Assembly: GCA_024114885.1 (NCBI GenBank)
Contig: CP099424.1
Span: 2,356,001-2,420,000 of the forward strand
Direction: 5' to 3'
DNA: 64,000 nucleotides
From: Septoria linicola
Lineage: Eukaryota > Ascomycota > Dothideomycetes > Mycosphaerellales > Mycosphaerellaceae
Shown here: piece after piece, positions 10,279-21,300 of the stretch
How positions within the stretch are numbered: position 1 is the stretch's first letter
How the letters are laid out: the number at the start of each line of letters is the position of its first letter
Program-made: the position numbers and the translations under genes
Notes under the pieces: model-generated
What the model saw: the letters and a program-made list of their open reading frames with translations, nothing else
Databases searched by the model: none
Told to the model about the DNA's origin: nothing

Positions 10279-11053
10279 TCATCCCTTTGCCGTGATTTTC
10301 ATCAAGTTCCTCGCCACATCTCCCAGCGTTATTGTTTCCCGCTTCGTGCCAGTCGTGTCGCGCGTCCACAGAACCTCATCCCAGCAGTCCATCCATTCCG
10401 TCTCCTTGTACCATATCAAGCACATACCGTGCAAAGCGAAGTGAAAAGCACAGAACTGCAGCTGTCTCCAGGAAGCGTCCAGATTCTCGCATGGCAAGTT
10501 GCTTTTCCACAGATCACTGGGTGTGGTGTCCTGATTCATTTCGAGCCATTCCAGAAGTCCAGCTCAAATTGTACCATCGCGCATTCGCAATCTTGAGCGC
10601 ATCTCCTGTTCCTCGTAAACCAGCAATGGATCACACCGACGGGACGGAAAGGGTACATGTAGGAGTGTGTGTCGTTTGGTCCACGAGATCTGGCGATTTG
10701 CTTGGTGTGAAAGATGATCGGATCACAAAAATGTATGCTCTTTGGTAGCAACGCCATTTCCTGATGCCATCGAGTCGTGGTGTTGATCATGTCTCTCTGA
10801 AGACCCTGTTGACCCTCCTCAGGGCGAACAAGTGTACAGGATCCCAGCAATCTTGGATGTGGTCAAGAATCTCGACTACGAGTTCTGGTGTCCGCAGTAC
10901 TTGCTCCGCCGGGGCCGCATCCTGTAGTGCGATCAACAAATTCCTCGCCATGCCGATGGCGCGATCGTGTGTTTTATTGTCCGATCGCAAGAGCTCCTGC
11001 GTCAAGGTCGAGAGCTCGGCGATGAGAGCGGCAGCGGTGATTAAAGTCGCCAT
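10279..11053 (-). pseudogene. F-box-like gene with two frameshifts
   Basis: ATG 11053 opens a frame with a helical N-terminus and an F-box-like segment (LRTPELVVEILDHIQDCWDP, then VHLFALRRVNRVFRE) that meets TGA at 10787-10789. The downstream family sequence continues in a second frame (MINTTTRWHQEMALLPKSIH to FELDFWNGSK) and then in a third from about 10539 (NQDTTPSDLWKSNLP to the stop at 10279). Each shift equals one missing base, with no GT-AG intron at either point. Together the pieces give a normal-length F-box-like protein of about 255 residues. So it is either a decaying family member or a locus with assembly errors. Confidence 0.55.
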
Positions 11054-11331
11054 GCTAGTAATTGTGGATTATGTATCGTGCACGCTTGATGGGTTTCCCA
11101 GCCAAAAGGCGATGCAGCTTATATAGGGACTCGGATCTGCTGATCTCTGCTTGCGGTGTGCTGAAGGAGTCGTACTCTGATCAGTCGGTGTTGTAGTACC
11201 TGAACTTTCGCGACGTTCTGTGGTTCGAGCTACAGAACCGACTTCACTGATGTGCCCATCAGCAGTCGAGGAATGGCTTGAGAGGGGTGGACAAGTTCTA
11301 GCATGCAGCAGCGGATAACGATATTTCAATG

Positions 11332-12497
11332 CTATTGCTTGAGTCGCTGAGTCTGAAGATCCTCTTGAGCATCTTTCAGCAGAAAGCTAGTTTATGTCAG
11401 CATCGGTAGCCAGAGCCATGTTCGGGAGACTTACTTGTACCACCAGATCGTGGGACCCACAGTACCCAAATGCCACAGAGCGTGGGCATCCACCATACCT
11501 TTCCAGGGCGGAAAGTCAAAAAGTTCCAGACTCATGGCAAAGATGATCCAGAACACGATCAGACCAGGCCAAGCAGCCCATAGGCGCCCGACTTTTCGAA
11601 ACCTCGATATCGAGAACCACGTCCATAGCATGTTTTGCACCAAGCCGACGACCACGTTGGCCGCCATGTTGTAAGTATAATCAAACCTGATAAAGGTCAG
11701 ATATCCCACATGGCACAAATACAAGCCCAGGCAGAGCAAGGTCCATAACCTGACCACTGTGCCCGTCTTGTTGCCAAAGATATCCTTCTTGTCCAATCGA
11801 AAGATGCGAATGGGCGTGTAGAACATGCCATACATGACACTTGCTCCTGCCGCGAAGTAGTCCAGCTTCTCGGTAACTCCGCTGTCTCGCGTGTGGAAGA
11901 TCATGCTGAAGATCCAGCTGGCCAGACCAAAGTACCCGAAGCCCAGATAGTACTTCCGCAAAGCATAGCGGGCTGGAATCTGTTCTCTGATCTTGCTGAT
12001 GCCGTGTTGATGGGCGAGGAAATTGAAGAGAGAGAACAGGACCGAAGCGGGCTCCTGCATGCCAAAGAGGCGGTAGAAGGGCCATTTGCCGTGGAATTGG
12101 AGAATCGGCGAGAGATACGGAGGGTCGCGCGTCAGTCGTTGGGTGGTGATGATGTGTTGGCAGGCATAATCGCACTCGGAAGGACACGTCCAGAGAAGGA
12201 GGCGATGGAGGAAAGCTAGACACGCGTCTCGTTAGCCATTGATGGCGGAACTGGGCGCGAAAGGGCATTCTCACGTATGCTCAAGCCATTGGCACCACAA
12301 TTCACCTCTTTGCAGTCCTGTTGTACATATTCTCTTAGCTAGTTGCATTATATGCCTCCTGATCGTGATGTTCCTACTTCAACACATTGCCTGAACTCAG
12401 GCAGTCGGTCACCCAAGCTGGCCGTAGCTACTCCTGCAAATAACAGTACGAGCAAGACAGCCGAAAAGCACTGCCTCTGCGAAAAGTGTTGTCGCAT
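11332..12497 (-). CDS. PER1: PER1, GPI-anchor lipid-remodelling protein
   Basis: Four exons (12497-12378, 12317-12275, 12215-11435, 11386-11332) give 332 residues. All introns (60, 59, 48 bp) are GT-AG and phases close. A signal peptide (MRQHFSQRQCFSAVLLVLLF) precedes SLGDRLPEFRQCVEDCKEVN, the cysteine-rich lumenal start of Per1/PGAP3. TCPSECDYACQHI is the family signature. Several membrane helices follow, and the end IWWYNFLLKDAQEDLQ is reached only after splicing the last intron. In yeast Per1 removes the unsaturated sn-2 acyl chain of GPI anchors in the ER as a phospholipase A2. The gene is divergent from TFC6 across about 370 bp. The second exon is only 43 nt. Confidence 0.93.
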
Positions 12498-12866
12498 TGT
12501 GGCATATCTGGTTAACTTAGAGCATTCCTCCATGTTTGGCACACTCGACTCCTCCACAACTGCCAAGCCAACAAAGCTCGAGCGCTTGACCAGAGTTCGC
12601 AGATCGCACTTCAACCGTCTCTGCTTCTGCACATCAACTTCACCGCCATCGTAACACGGCAGTCTCGCTGCGAGAGTACACACGACGAAGTTGATGCCAC
12701 CACCGAGCTCTCATGTCGTGCAGCCAGACCAGCTTCATCCCGGAACGCAACATTTTCGCGTTCTCCTTCTTCATACCACGATAATCATCTTACAGTAAGT
12801 GGTGAGTGCTGCTCTGACGATGACTCAAAGCTAAGTATCTCCGCTGCTCCCTTTCGTCCCACCAAA
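12498..12866. promoter_or_regulatory. shared promoter of PER1 and TFC6
   Basis: Divergent promoter of about 370 bp. It contains TGACTCA, the Gcn4/CpcA consensus, at about 12821-12827, some 40 nt before the TFC6 ATG. Whether that site functions or lies in the leader cannot be told. Confidence 0.45.
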
Positions 12867-15053
12867 ATGTCTGCACTAAGATCATCTCGGCGGAGTGTGC
12901 CGCGAAGGCGCTACACCGTCGACGCCTTTGAGGGCATTGAAGAATTGCAATCAGACAAGAGTTCTGGCGATGAAGACTCGCAAGGTGAAGTCGACGAGGA
13001 CGAGGATGAGGACGATGACGATACAGATGCTTTCCAAGCTGGCGCCGAATCCCCCGTTCCCAGCGACGACGACATGTCTGCCATCGTGGAACTGGGAGCA
13101 GTCGAGGAAGTCGAAGATGATCTCGACAGCAACGCAGGAGAACGTGACTTGGACGACAATATTTCCATTGCCAGCGATCCGGAGCTTGTGAACCCATTAC
13201 CACGCAAACTTGTTAAGCGCAAGTTGAAAGAATTTCGTGAGCCGACAGAAATGGCTTATATGCGCGGCGTCCTCGACAATGCTGAAATCCATAATCGAAT
13301 GTCCAAGCTTAGGAGGCGATTGCACTATTTTGGTCCCACAACAGAAGATACCGACATGCTCATCAAGGCAAGGACGAAATGGGGACTCGAAGCCTGTTAT
13401 CCCAGCCGGAAGCCCAAGAAGGACGAATCTGGCGGTTTTGGCTACACTTCTGCGTATCAGAGGGAAATGGCCAGCGCAGAAGAGAACTGGAAGTGGTATC
13501 ATGAGGGAGGTGGCAAAGGTGCCTTCAAGAAACGCTTGGCCGCCAGGGCACTTTCTGCAGGTGAAGCACGATCGTATCTGCCGCATGACGACAATGGTGA
13601 ACGACATTTCGTCATGGGCGGCATAGAGGAGCAACGATTGTATCATCTCAAGCCCCGTCAATCGATATATCTGGCAGGGCCGTTTGAGAAAATCCCGCCA
13701 CCAGGCCAGAAGTGGAAAGAAAACCTGCCGAAAGATTACAAGACCGGCTATGTTCTTAATCTGGGAGCAAGGATACAAGCTATGGACTGGGCCTCGAGCC
13801 AACTAGGTTCAAAGCACTATCTCGCAGTGTCTGTGCATCCGCAACGCAGTGCCCCACAAGGTGCGCCAGCCTTCTCAGCACAGCCCGTGTACAATTCGAG
13901 CATACAGCTGTGGGAGTTCACAGCAGACAACACTGGTCGTATCGCCAAGGCTACACCACCACGTCTGTGCAAAGTCATCTGCACCTCCGTCGGAGATATC
14001 AAGGCTCTCAAGTGGTGCCAAATACCGGCGAAGGAGTCAGCAGTACTTGGCTTCCTCGCATTCATCTCAGCCGATGGTGGTGTCAGGGTGCTAGCAGTTG
14101 GCAAACCTCCACCGGACAGCTCAACAGGCTACGTCCTTGTGGAGAAGTTTGCCTTCGAGGCCAAACCGCCAAACACTGTCTGCTCTGCCCTCACTTGGCT
14201 CAGCTCGACTCGACTTGCAGTTGCTTGTGCGAATGGATGCGTGGGCATCTGGGATGTTGCAGAGTCGCTGCAGTCACCTAAAGCCAATCCGCGCCCAATT
14301 CTGTACGGTAGCCTCAGCACGTCTTACATCATGCAGCTCACATCTGGCTGGCCGAGTCATCCTCAGATGCTCATGGCAACTTCGATGAACGGGTTCGAAT
14401 CATTGACAGACCTGTCTCAACCATTCCCGTTCACGCCATGCGGCACAACGTTGTCTGCTCGCAGTCGAATTGGACAACCAGTCATACTCTGGAACGAGTT
14501 CATCAAGTGTGCGTTGAGCGCAGAAGACAACCATATTGTGCGTGCCTATCCGCTCAGGCGATGGTTCGGTACAATTGGCTTGACCAAATGTCAGAGTCAC
14601 GTCTCCTGCATGGCTGTCAGTCCATGCCACCCATTCATCCTAACAGGGACAGTTGGTGGTGATGTTGTCGGCAACAATCCTATTCGGCGCGTCGCGGACG
14701 GCGGCAAAGGAACGCTGTGGTCTCAGACGTGGTTTTCGCACGAGTGGAGACGTCCTACCCAAGAAGAGGAAACTGCGGCAGATGCTCCGCCTGACAACGC
14801 TGGTAACAAGACGGCTTTTGGCATGACTGGACTCACTAGATTTGTGGATGGATTCAAAGTCGAACGAATCACTCTCCAGAACTCGACCGCTGGTGCTTCT
14901 TCGAACGCAAGAAACGGTATCCTGTTCACCACAATATACGAAGAGAAGACGGCAATTACTGCTGTAGCTTGGAACCCTAACCTCCACGTTGGTGGATGGG
15001 CAGCAGCTGGCATGGCGGACGGACTGCTGAGGGTCGAGGACATCGCGGGCTGA
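12867..15053 (+). CDS. TFC6: TFIIIC subunit Tfc6/Sfc6-like, WD40 protein
   Basis: A single exon of 728 residues. The first 110 residues are basic then strongly acidic (SSGDEDSQGEVDEDEDEDDD region), followed by a basic linker (LPRKLVKRKLKEFREPTEMA). From about residue 300 WD-type blades occur (IQAMDWASSQLGSKHYLAVS; IQLWEFTADNTGRI; VCSALTWLSSTRLAVACANG, then CVGIWDV; VSCMAVSPCHPFILTGTVGG). This is the architecture of Tfc6, a subunit of the TFIIIC subcomplex that binds the B box of tRNA-type promoters and helps recruit RNA polymerase III. Location would be nuclear. The start is the first ATG, CCAAA-ATG. Orthology is inferred from layout and similarity, without alignment. Confidence 0.82.
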   Translation: MSALRSSRRSVPRRRYTVDAFEGIEELQSDKSSGDEDSQGEVDEDEDEDDDDTDAFQAGAESPVPSDDDMSAIVELGAVEEVEDDLDSNAGERDLDDNISIASDPELVNPLPRKLVKRKLKEFREPTEMAYMRGVLDNAEIHNRMSKLRRRLHYFGPTTEDTDMLIKARTKWGLEACYPSRKPKKDESGGFGYTSAYQREMASAEENWKWYHEGGGKGAFKKRLAARALSAGEARSYLPHDDNGERHFVMGGIEEQRLYHLKPRQSIYLAGPFEKIPPPGQKWKENLPKDYKTGYVLNLGARIQAMDWASSQLGSKHYLAVSVHPQRSAPQGAPAFSAQPVYNSSIQLWEFTADNTGRIAKATPPRLCKVICTSVGDIKALKWCQIPAKESAVLGFLAFISADGGVRVLAVGKPPPDSSTGYVLVEKFAFEAKPPNTVCSALTWLSSTRLAVACANGCVGIWDVAESLQSPKANPRPILYGSLSTSYIMQLTSGWPSHPQMLMATSMNGFESLTDLSQPFPFTPCGTTLSARSRIGQPVILWNEFIKCALSAEDNHIVRAYPLRRWFGTIGLTKCQSHVSCMAVSPCHPFILTGTVGGDVVGNNPIRRVADGGKGTLWSQTWFSHEWRRPTQEEETAADAPPDNAGNKTAFGMTGLTRFVDGFKVERITLQNSTAGASSNARNGILFTTIYEEKTAITAVAWNPNLHVGGWAAAGMADGLLRVEDIAG

Positions 15054-16633
15054 ACACGAAATCACTTGTACTACCATTGTGATTGTCGCTTCAATGCGCC
15101 CAAGTTGACTACAGCACTGCGTGAAGCACCGCCGCGGCGGGCAAACTGGAGCTCAGACCTGGCCACGAGCAAGACCGAAGTGAGAAGTGCCTGACGATCG
15201 TTCGCGAGGCAGCCAGTCACGATGGGGACCATGTCCTGGCCATTTGCACCAGCTTCCCAACTCGGCATACCATCAAAGTCGGGCTGTAGAAGCTGTCTGG
15301 CGCAAGAAGAGTGCGACCGCACCGCTACAGCACTTGTGTGACTGAGCACAAAAGTCAAGCCCTTCGTCGCCGAGGCATCTGCATAAAATGTGCCAAGATG
15401 CAACACCCCGCAAAGTATAACCCCTACGAGAGCAGAATGAGCAGTAGTCGGTCGAAGTCAGTCAGCAAGACTACCGAATCCTACTTTGCCGTGTTCCTGA
15501 GCGTTCCGAACCTTTTGCTCATGCTTTATGCGCGGATTGCGCGACCGACTCTGTGAGTGGCTTTGTCGGCGCTCTGAATTCTCAAAACAGGAAAGCGTGG
15601 ACCATGATCGACACCACTTCACCAATCACAATACCAAACATTCATCTATGCTAAAGAGAAACAGCTCAGATTGTAGCTAGAGCTTTCTCATTGCTCTATG
15701 TGTTTCGCCGCGCAACAAAGACTGCTCCTTTCCGGCAACGCTTCATGCTTGGCAATACAAATGCCATGCACAAGAACCACTTCGGGCTGGAGCATCTCCG
15801 AGTATGTCTGTCGCTCCGCAAATGTATTGCCGACTTTGCTTGAGCTGGATCACACCCTAGGCAAGAGACCTGCACGGTAGTTGTGCGTCATCCAGGGAGA
15901 AAGACCTCGCGTTCCGCTGCTTCAGTAAACGTACACTAAACATTGGTCAACTCCAATATTGTGGCTGAGAAGGCATGCCTGTGACATGAAGAGGACTCAT
16001 GCGATCGACCTGACATTGAGTTCGATCTAGGCACGCTGTCAATCACATGCTTTCGAACGTGGCCGTGATTGTGATGCATTTGTCCTCGCCTGCGGGATGT
16101 GATCGACAGACGCTGGACTATGATACACTGCAAGCTTAGATCCATCTACACGCCAATCACACCTTCTCCAGTTCTTATGCACCTCACATGAGGCTGCTCT
16201 ACCTTATCTAACTATCAATGGAAGTGATGTGCCACGACTCTGGTCACGCGCCAACTAGAGCGTCCCAAGGAGCAGGATTAACCTCTTCAATGCGCATATT
16301 GCTCAATGCCAACATCATGCTATAACGCTGTCTGCCTCGGAGTAGTACCATTCAGACATGCTTTACCGCCCGAACGACTTCCTACTGGTGCAACATGGTA
16401 TGCTTGGTATGAGGGGAAGCAATCTCTCCGAGGCTGGATGAAGATCTGGGAAGTGTCAGGCCATGCTGAAGCATGTTGTTGGACATCGTGCCTGAGACAG
16501 ATTACACATAAAAAGGCCATGGATGGCCCACGAAGTGATTTCTCATCATCAACCAGCAACTTCCTTCCAAATTCGCCAGCCAGACCTACCAGCCTCTTCA
16601 CTCAAGCTCCTAGCCTCGCTTCCAACAGTAAAA
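15054..16633. other. long stretch without a confident gene
   Basis: About 1.6 kb. A minus-strand frame at 15071-15406 (111 codons, with MPSWEAGANGQDMVPIVTGC near its middle) is the most protein-like piece and could be a last exon, but no upstream exon was found. A plus-strand frame from ATG 15437 (40 codons) has a hydrophobic tail. Neither is supported further. The right end holds the HsbA promoter. Confidence 0.35.
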
Positions 16634-17161
16634 ATGGTTTCCATCAAGAACCTCCTCTTCCTCATCACCGCCGCTTCGGCCCTCGTCATCGAGAAGCGTG
16701 ACGCCGCCGGCATCCAAGCCGACCTCAACACCATCAACACCGACACCAACAACCTCAAGGCCGCCGCCGACCGCTTCACCGGTGGTCTCTTCGGCGCCCT
16801 CCCAGTCCAACAAGCCGCCGACAAGCTCGAAGATGACTTGAACACCGCAACCGACAACGCCAACGCTTCCGCTGCAGTCAGCGACTCTGAGGCCGCCAGC
16901 ATCATTCGCTACATCAACAACACCCTCGAGCCAAACGTCGACGCTGCTCTTACTTCCATCGAGAACAAGAAGCAGCAGTTCACCAGCGCTGGACTTAAGG
17001 GCAAAGTCCAGGATACTTTGACCACCCTGCGCAAGGACACCAACGAGTACGGTACTGCTCTGCTCGCCAAGGCTCCGGCTTCTGCTCAGGACTCTGGCAA
17101 GGCTGCTTTGGCGAAGATTGATGGTGACTTTGCTGCTACCCAGGCTTTCTACGCCAACTAG
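16634..17161 (+). CDS. hsbA: HsbA-family secreted hydrophobic-surface-binding protein
   Basis: ATG 16634 (MVSIKNLLFLITAASALVIE) gives a short signal peptide ending near a KR site. The single exon encodes 175 residues. The mature part is helical and rich in A, N, D and T (IQADLNTINTDTNNLKAAAD; FTGGLFGALPVQQAADKLED), without cysteines. This is the HsbA pattern. In Aspergillus oryzae HsbA binds hydrophobic surfaces and recruits cutinase, and relatives are common cell-wall or secreted proteins. Codon use is strongly C-ending, a sign of high expression in such fungi. The upstream part of the open frame has ATGs but no signal sequence, so the later start is preferred. Confidence 0.88.
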   Translation: MVSIKNLLFLITAASALVIEKRDAAGIQADLNTINTDTNNLKAAADRFTGGLFGALPVQQAADKLEDDLNTATDNANASAAVSDSEAASIIRYINNTLEPNVDAALTSIENKKQQFTSAGLKGKVQDTLTTLRKDTNEYGTALLAKAPASAQDSGKAALAKIDGDFAATQAFYAN

Positions 17162-17644
17162 GTTGCTCGTTGATCGATGGAGTTGATTTGAAACGGCTGA
17201 CGGCTGGGTCGGTGCGCTTTGGGAGGATTTGGACATACTGGAATTGAGCTCAAGATAGCTGATCTGGAGAGAGTAAAATGCATAGGTTTGAGCATGCATA
17301 GCGAGTGTAGCACCAAGAAAAACATGAATACCAACCTGTGAATGAGTTGAGCCTTTCGTCAGTCAAGCATGGTATCGAACGACTTCTTGTGACTGTATTG
17401 GCAGTGTACTGCTTCGATCTCACAGAGTGGTGGATGTGAATGGATGTCGGCAGGGTTGACATTCTTGGCTGCATGACAGTCATAGGTTATGATCCTACGG
17501 TGCCTCTTACTCGAAATCTAGAAGCCATGCTTTCTGGAATGACTGCTTTCTGACAACGACAGACTCGAAAACATCGCAATGCCTCAAAGTCGAGACCGTC
17601 TAATTCTGAAGCTGTCGAAATGATCAAGATGGTCCGGACTCAAA
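17162..17644. other. intergenic, nothing recognised
   Basis: About 480 bases downstream of the HsbA gene. The first 80 bases are G-rich and continue the composition switch at the end of that gene. No gene was seen. Confidence 0.4.
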
Positions 17645-18308
17645 ATGTCCTCCTTACCGAACCACTCACATCACGACGATTTCGAGCTCGCTAGACTGCA
17701 AACCACATCCCAAGATCCCACATCCTCCCAGCCTGTAACAACCATCATCGAAGACCCCTAAACCCTCCTTCTCGGAACGCAAATGTCCCATCACACCACA
17801 GACAACCACCATCACACTCCCCCTCCATCCACCACCATCCCACTCCCTCTCACCGCAATCCACACACCCTCCAAATCTCCCTCCCATCCTCCCATCCTAC
17901 CCTCTCACCCCTCCGAGCTCAACACCTCCATCACCGTCCTCTCTCATCTCTTCCTAGCGTCAGGCTCTCCGCTCTCCGCTCTCCGCTCTCTGCCCTCTCA
18001 GCACTCTTTTTCAACCTGTGAAATTCGATATGCATTATCCGAATGGGGTCGTGGAGGTGAGGCATACTGTGAGGTTGCTGCAGGAGGGTGGGACGGGGGT
18101 TTGGAGGGAGGGAAGGAGGAATATGGGGAGGGAGGCGGGGTTTGAGGTTGTGGGCTGTGTGGGGGAGAAGAGGAGTTGTTGGTTGAAGGGGAGTTTACCT
18201 GGTGGGAAGGGCAGTGGAGGGGGAGGGGGAGGGAAGGAGGTAGACGTTGTGGAGACTTTTGAGTACGTGAGGCATGTGTTGCTGCTGAAACAGGGAGGTA
18301 ATGCGTAA
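17645..18308 (+). pseudogene. probable gene relic with strong strand-composition flip
   Basis: ATG 17645 opens a gene-like N-terminus (MSSLPNHSHHDDFELARLQT) that stops at 17759-17761. The sense continues in another frame (PSFSERKCPITPQTTTITLP) to a TAG at 17955-17957. The same frame then resumes after the stop and ends in a more ordered block (VKFDMHYPNGVVEVRHTVRL, then a REAGFEVVG segment) to TAA at 18306-18308. The last block loosely resembles the C-terminal part of small SAM-dependent methyltransferases, but no SAM-binding motif is visible. Bases 17760-18000 are almost pure C/T/A and 18030-18300 very G-rich. It contains three copies of CTCTCCG near 17970. At least two lesions argue for a pseudogene, though a wrong gene model is possible. 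Confidence 0.35.
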
Positions 18309-18397
18309 AATTTCCGGGGACGTGGCCTGGGAAGAGTGATCAATGTTCATTCGCGTCTATTTGCTACAACTGAGGTCTACGGATCTGGTCTTGTTGT

Positions 18398-21300
18398 CTA
18401 TGATCCTCCACGACCACCGACCTTGTTCAAAGCCTCGACCTGCTCTTTGCTCAGTTCAATCTGTGGCAGTGGAGTAGCCTTGTCCTGCGGTGGGTTCATG
18501 AAGGCTCGCGCGACCAAGAATGCCAAGTAAGCACCAGTAGCTTGATCATCAACAGTAGCTGGAGTCTTGCTATCATTGATGGCCTCATCAGCCTTCAGTG
18601 CTGCCTGAGCATTGCGGTCGTCCACTTTAGGAGCTTTAGTCGCGCCCGGCAAGTCGCCAGTGACCATATGATACAGACCAAGCAGAGCCAACTCATCCTT
18701 GCCAGAGTGTCCTGCTTCGACGTACTTCTCCACTTTGAGCTTCCATGTCTCGTATGGCTCAACAGGAGTGCTGTAGCCGTATGTTTCGAGAGCACCGAGG
18801 TACTGGTTGAATGTTGGACGTGGGTGAGCATCGCTGAATGCGACAGAGCCAGGTTGGCCATGGAATGAGAGCGCGTTGACGAGTCGTGCAACACGTGTGA
18901 CTGGGACCATGTTGATCGTGTTCTCCATGTCTGGTCTCGCGCCGACTTGCACACAGCCCTTCAGTATACGTACCAGGAAATCGTCCAAATTGCTGACGCC
19001 GGTGGTTGGGTCGCCCACCACGTAGCCTGAGCGCACGATGACTGCGTTGAGACCGCGGTTGCCAGCCTCGCGGATGATCTGCTCGGAGACCCACTTGGAC
19101 TGACCATATCCTGTACCGAGACCTTGACGACTGCCTTCGAGCGGATCAGACTCCAGAATTGGCTGGCCAGCATCGGACTGCTTGACATAGTGCTCGGTGT
19201 CGACGGCACTTGTCGAGCTGATGAATGTGAGGCGCTTGTTCTTGCCAGTGGCACAGAGCTTGATCGTCTCAATCGTACTTGTGACATTTGCAGCTTTCAG
19301 ATTCTCGTACGGCATCAGCCAATGTACTCGAGCACCATTGTGGATGATCAGATCGGCATCTTCGGCGACCTTCTTGTAGTCTGCGTCGTTCATGCCAAGA
19401 TTCGGCTTCTCAAGATCTCCAATAACTACCTCCAGCACACCTTCAGTGGCCCACCACTCTTGCCAGAAACCGTATGCAGTGCAAGTCCTTCGAATGCGTT
19501 CAAGACCATCGGCATGCGAGCGAGCTCGTACGTGAGCATATACGTGGTTTGGAGGATTCCGCATGAATGCATCTCTCATAATGTACGCACCCAAGAAGCC
19601 AGTGGCACCTGTCAACAAGATGTTCACACCGGTCTCAGTGCTTCGCATGTTGACGGTAGAGATCGTTTGAGGCAGCTGTGCGATTTGACTTGGCAGGTCG
19701 TTGGCGTAGTGGACTGTTTGCTCGACATCTTCATCATCATCAGCGGCATCAAGACGCAGTCCGACAGGGTCGAGCGAACGATCAATATACTTCGCGACCT
19801 TCTCAAGAGTTGGCTGTCCGGCAGCCATGACTGACATGGGTACGTTGATGCCTTGCCACTTGCGATTGATCTTTGGCACGATCTGCACTGTCATAATGCT
19901 GTCGCCTCCAAGATCGTAGAAGCTGGTGTCTCGAGGAAGAGTCTCTGATGTGTGGTTTCGGGTCTTGAGATGTTCGGCCCAGATCTTAGCCAGCTCCGTT
20001 TCGGTGTTCGTCCGCTTGTCCAGATCTGTAGCATCCGGTAGTGAGCCCAGCAGATCAGCTTGTTCAGGGAATGGTAGAGCTCTCTTGTCCACCTTGCCGT
20101 TGGGGTTCAATGGCAGTCGAAGCATGGGAATGAACAAAGTCGGCACTGCGTATGTTGGCAGCTTCTGTTTAAGCCTTGAGCGGGCGTCCTGCGTAAGCAG
20201 GTCGAAGATCTTCATGCGTTGCGCAATTCCATGAGTTTCCTTAGCAGATTCTCTTCGACGTGGTCGCTGAAGGCCATTTGTGATGGGCTGCTTGCTCGCA
20301 GCTTCTTCCTGCTCAGCATACCAATCTCTCCACTTGGCCATATCTGGAACGTAGTAGGATACCAGAATCTGCTCCTCTAAATGATCGCGCCGGACAAGAG
20401 TCACATTCTCGCGAATGAGCGGGTGCTGGCTCAGGTGAGTGTCGATCTCTCCAAGCTCAATTCGGAAGCCACGGATCTTCACTTGGTCGTCTGCACGGCC
20501 GACGCACTCCACATTACCATCGGGCATGTACCTTCCCAGATCTCCAGATCGGTACATGCGGTCTCGGGGGCCTTTGTATTGCTCCCTCCACGGTTCTGGC
20601 TGACCAGCAGCCTCGACCCGCTTCTTGTCTTCATCAACCCATTTCTGCGACTCAGCAAACCAATTGGAGACGAACTTTTGAGCGTTCTTCTCTGGGTCAC
20701 CCAGGTACTCTTCTGCCAGCCCACCGGCACGGACGTAGATCTCTCCAATCTCGCCCACTTCGCATTGTCGCTCCTTCTTCTCACGGTCGACCACGAGGAG
20801 TTGCACATCGAGCATTCCAGTTCCAGCAGGGATGACATCTCCCATCTTGTCCAGATAGCTCGAATCCTCATTGGCAGATGGAATCTCGTAGAAGCTGACC
20901 GCTCTTTGTGTTTCTGTTGTGCCGTACATGTTCTTGATCCTGCAGTTCGGCGCTAGCTGTTGTAGTCGGCGGCAGTCGCGCTTCAGCAGAATATCGCCCA
21001 CGAAGAATGCTCCGTGGAGACTGTTGATCTTTGGCTCTAGACTTCCGAGCAAGATCTGACCCATAGCAGGTGTGAGATGCATGACTGAGATTTTGTTGGT
21101 GCTTGCCCAGTTGGCAAGTCTGTCGAATGTGATATCCTCTGCTGGTGGAACTATCAAGCTAGCGCCAAGGAACAGAGGTGTGAATATGTCACGCTGTATC
21201 GGGTCGTGGGCAATACCACTAAGCATAGAGAAACGCTCCTTCTCAGTCAGGTTGAAGCGCTGCGACATCCAAGGAAAGTAGTAGGCCAGCGAAAAGTGTC

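Noticed and set aside
14392..14404. GGTTCGAATC, resembling the T loop of a tRNA
   Set aside because: It lies inside the TFC6 coding frame and has no matching acceptor or anticodon arms.
15071..15406. Minus-strand frame of 111 codons next to TFC6
   Set aside because: Protein-like in places, but no start context, upstream exon or known domain was found.
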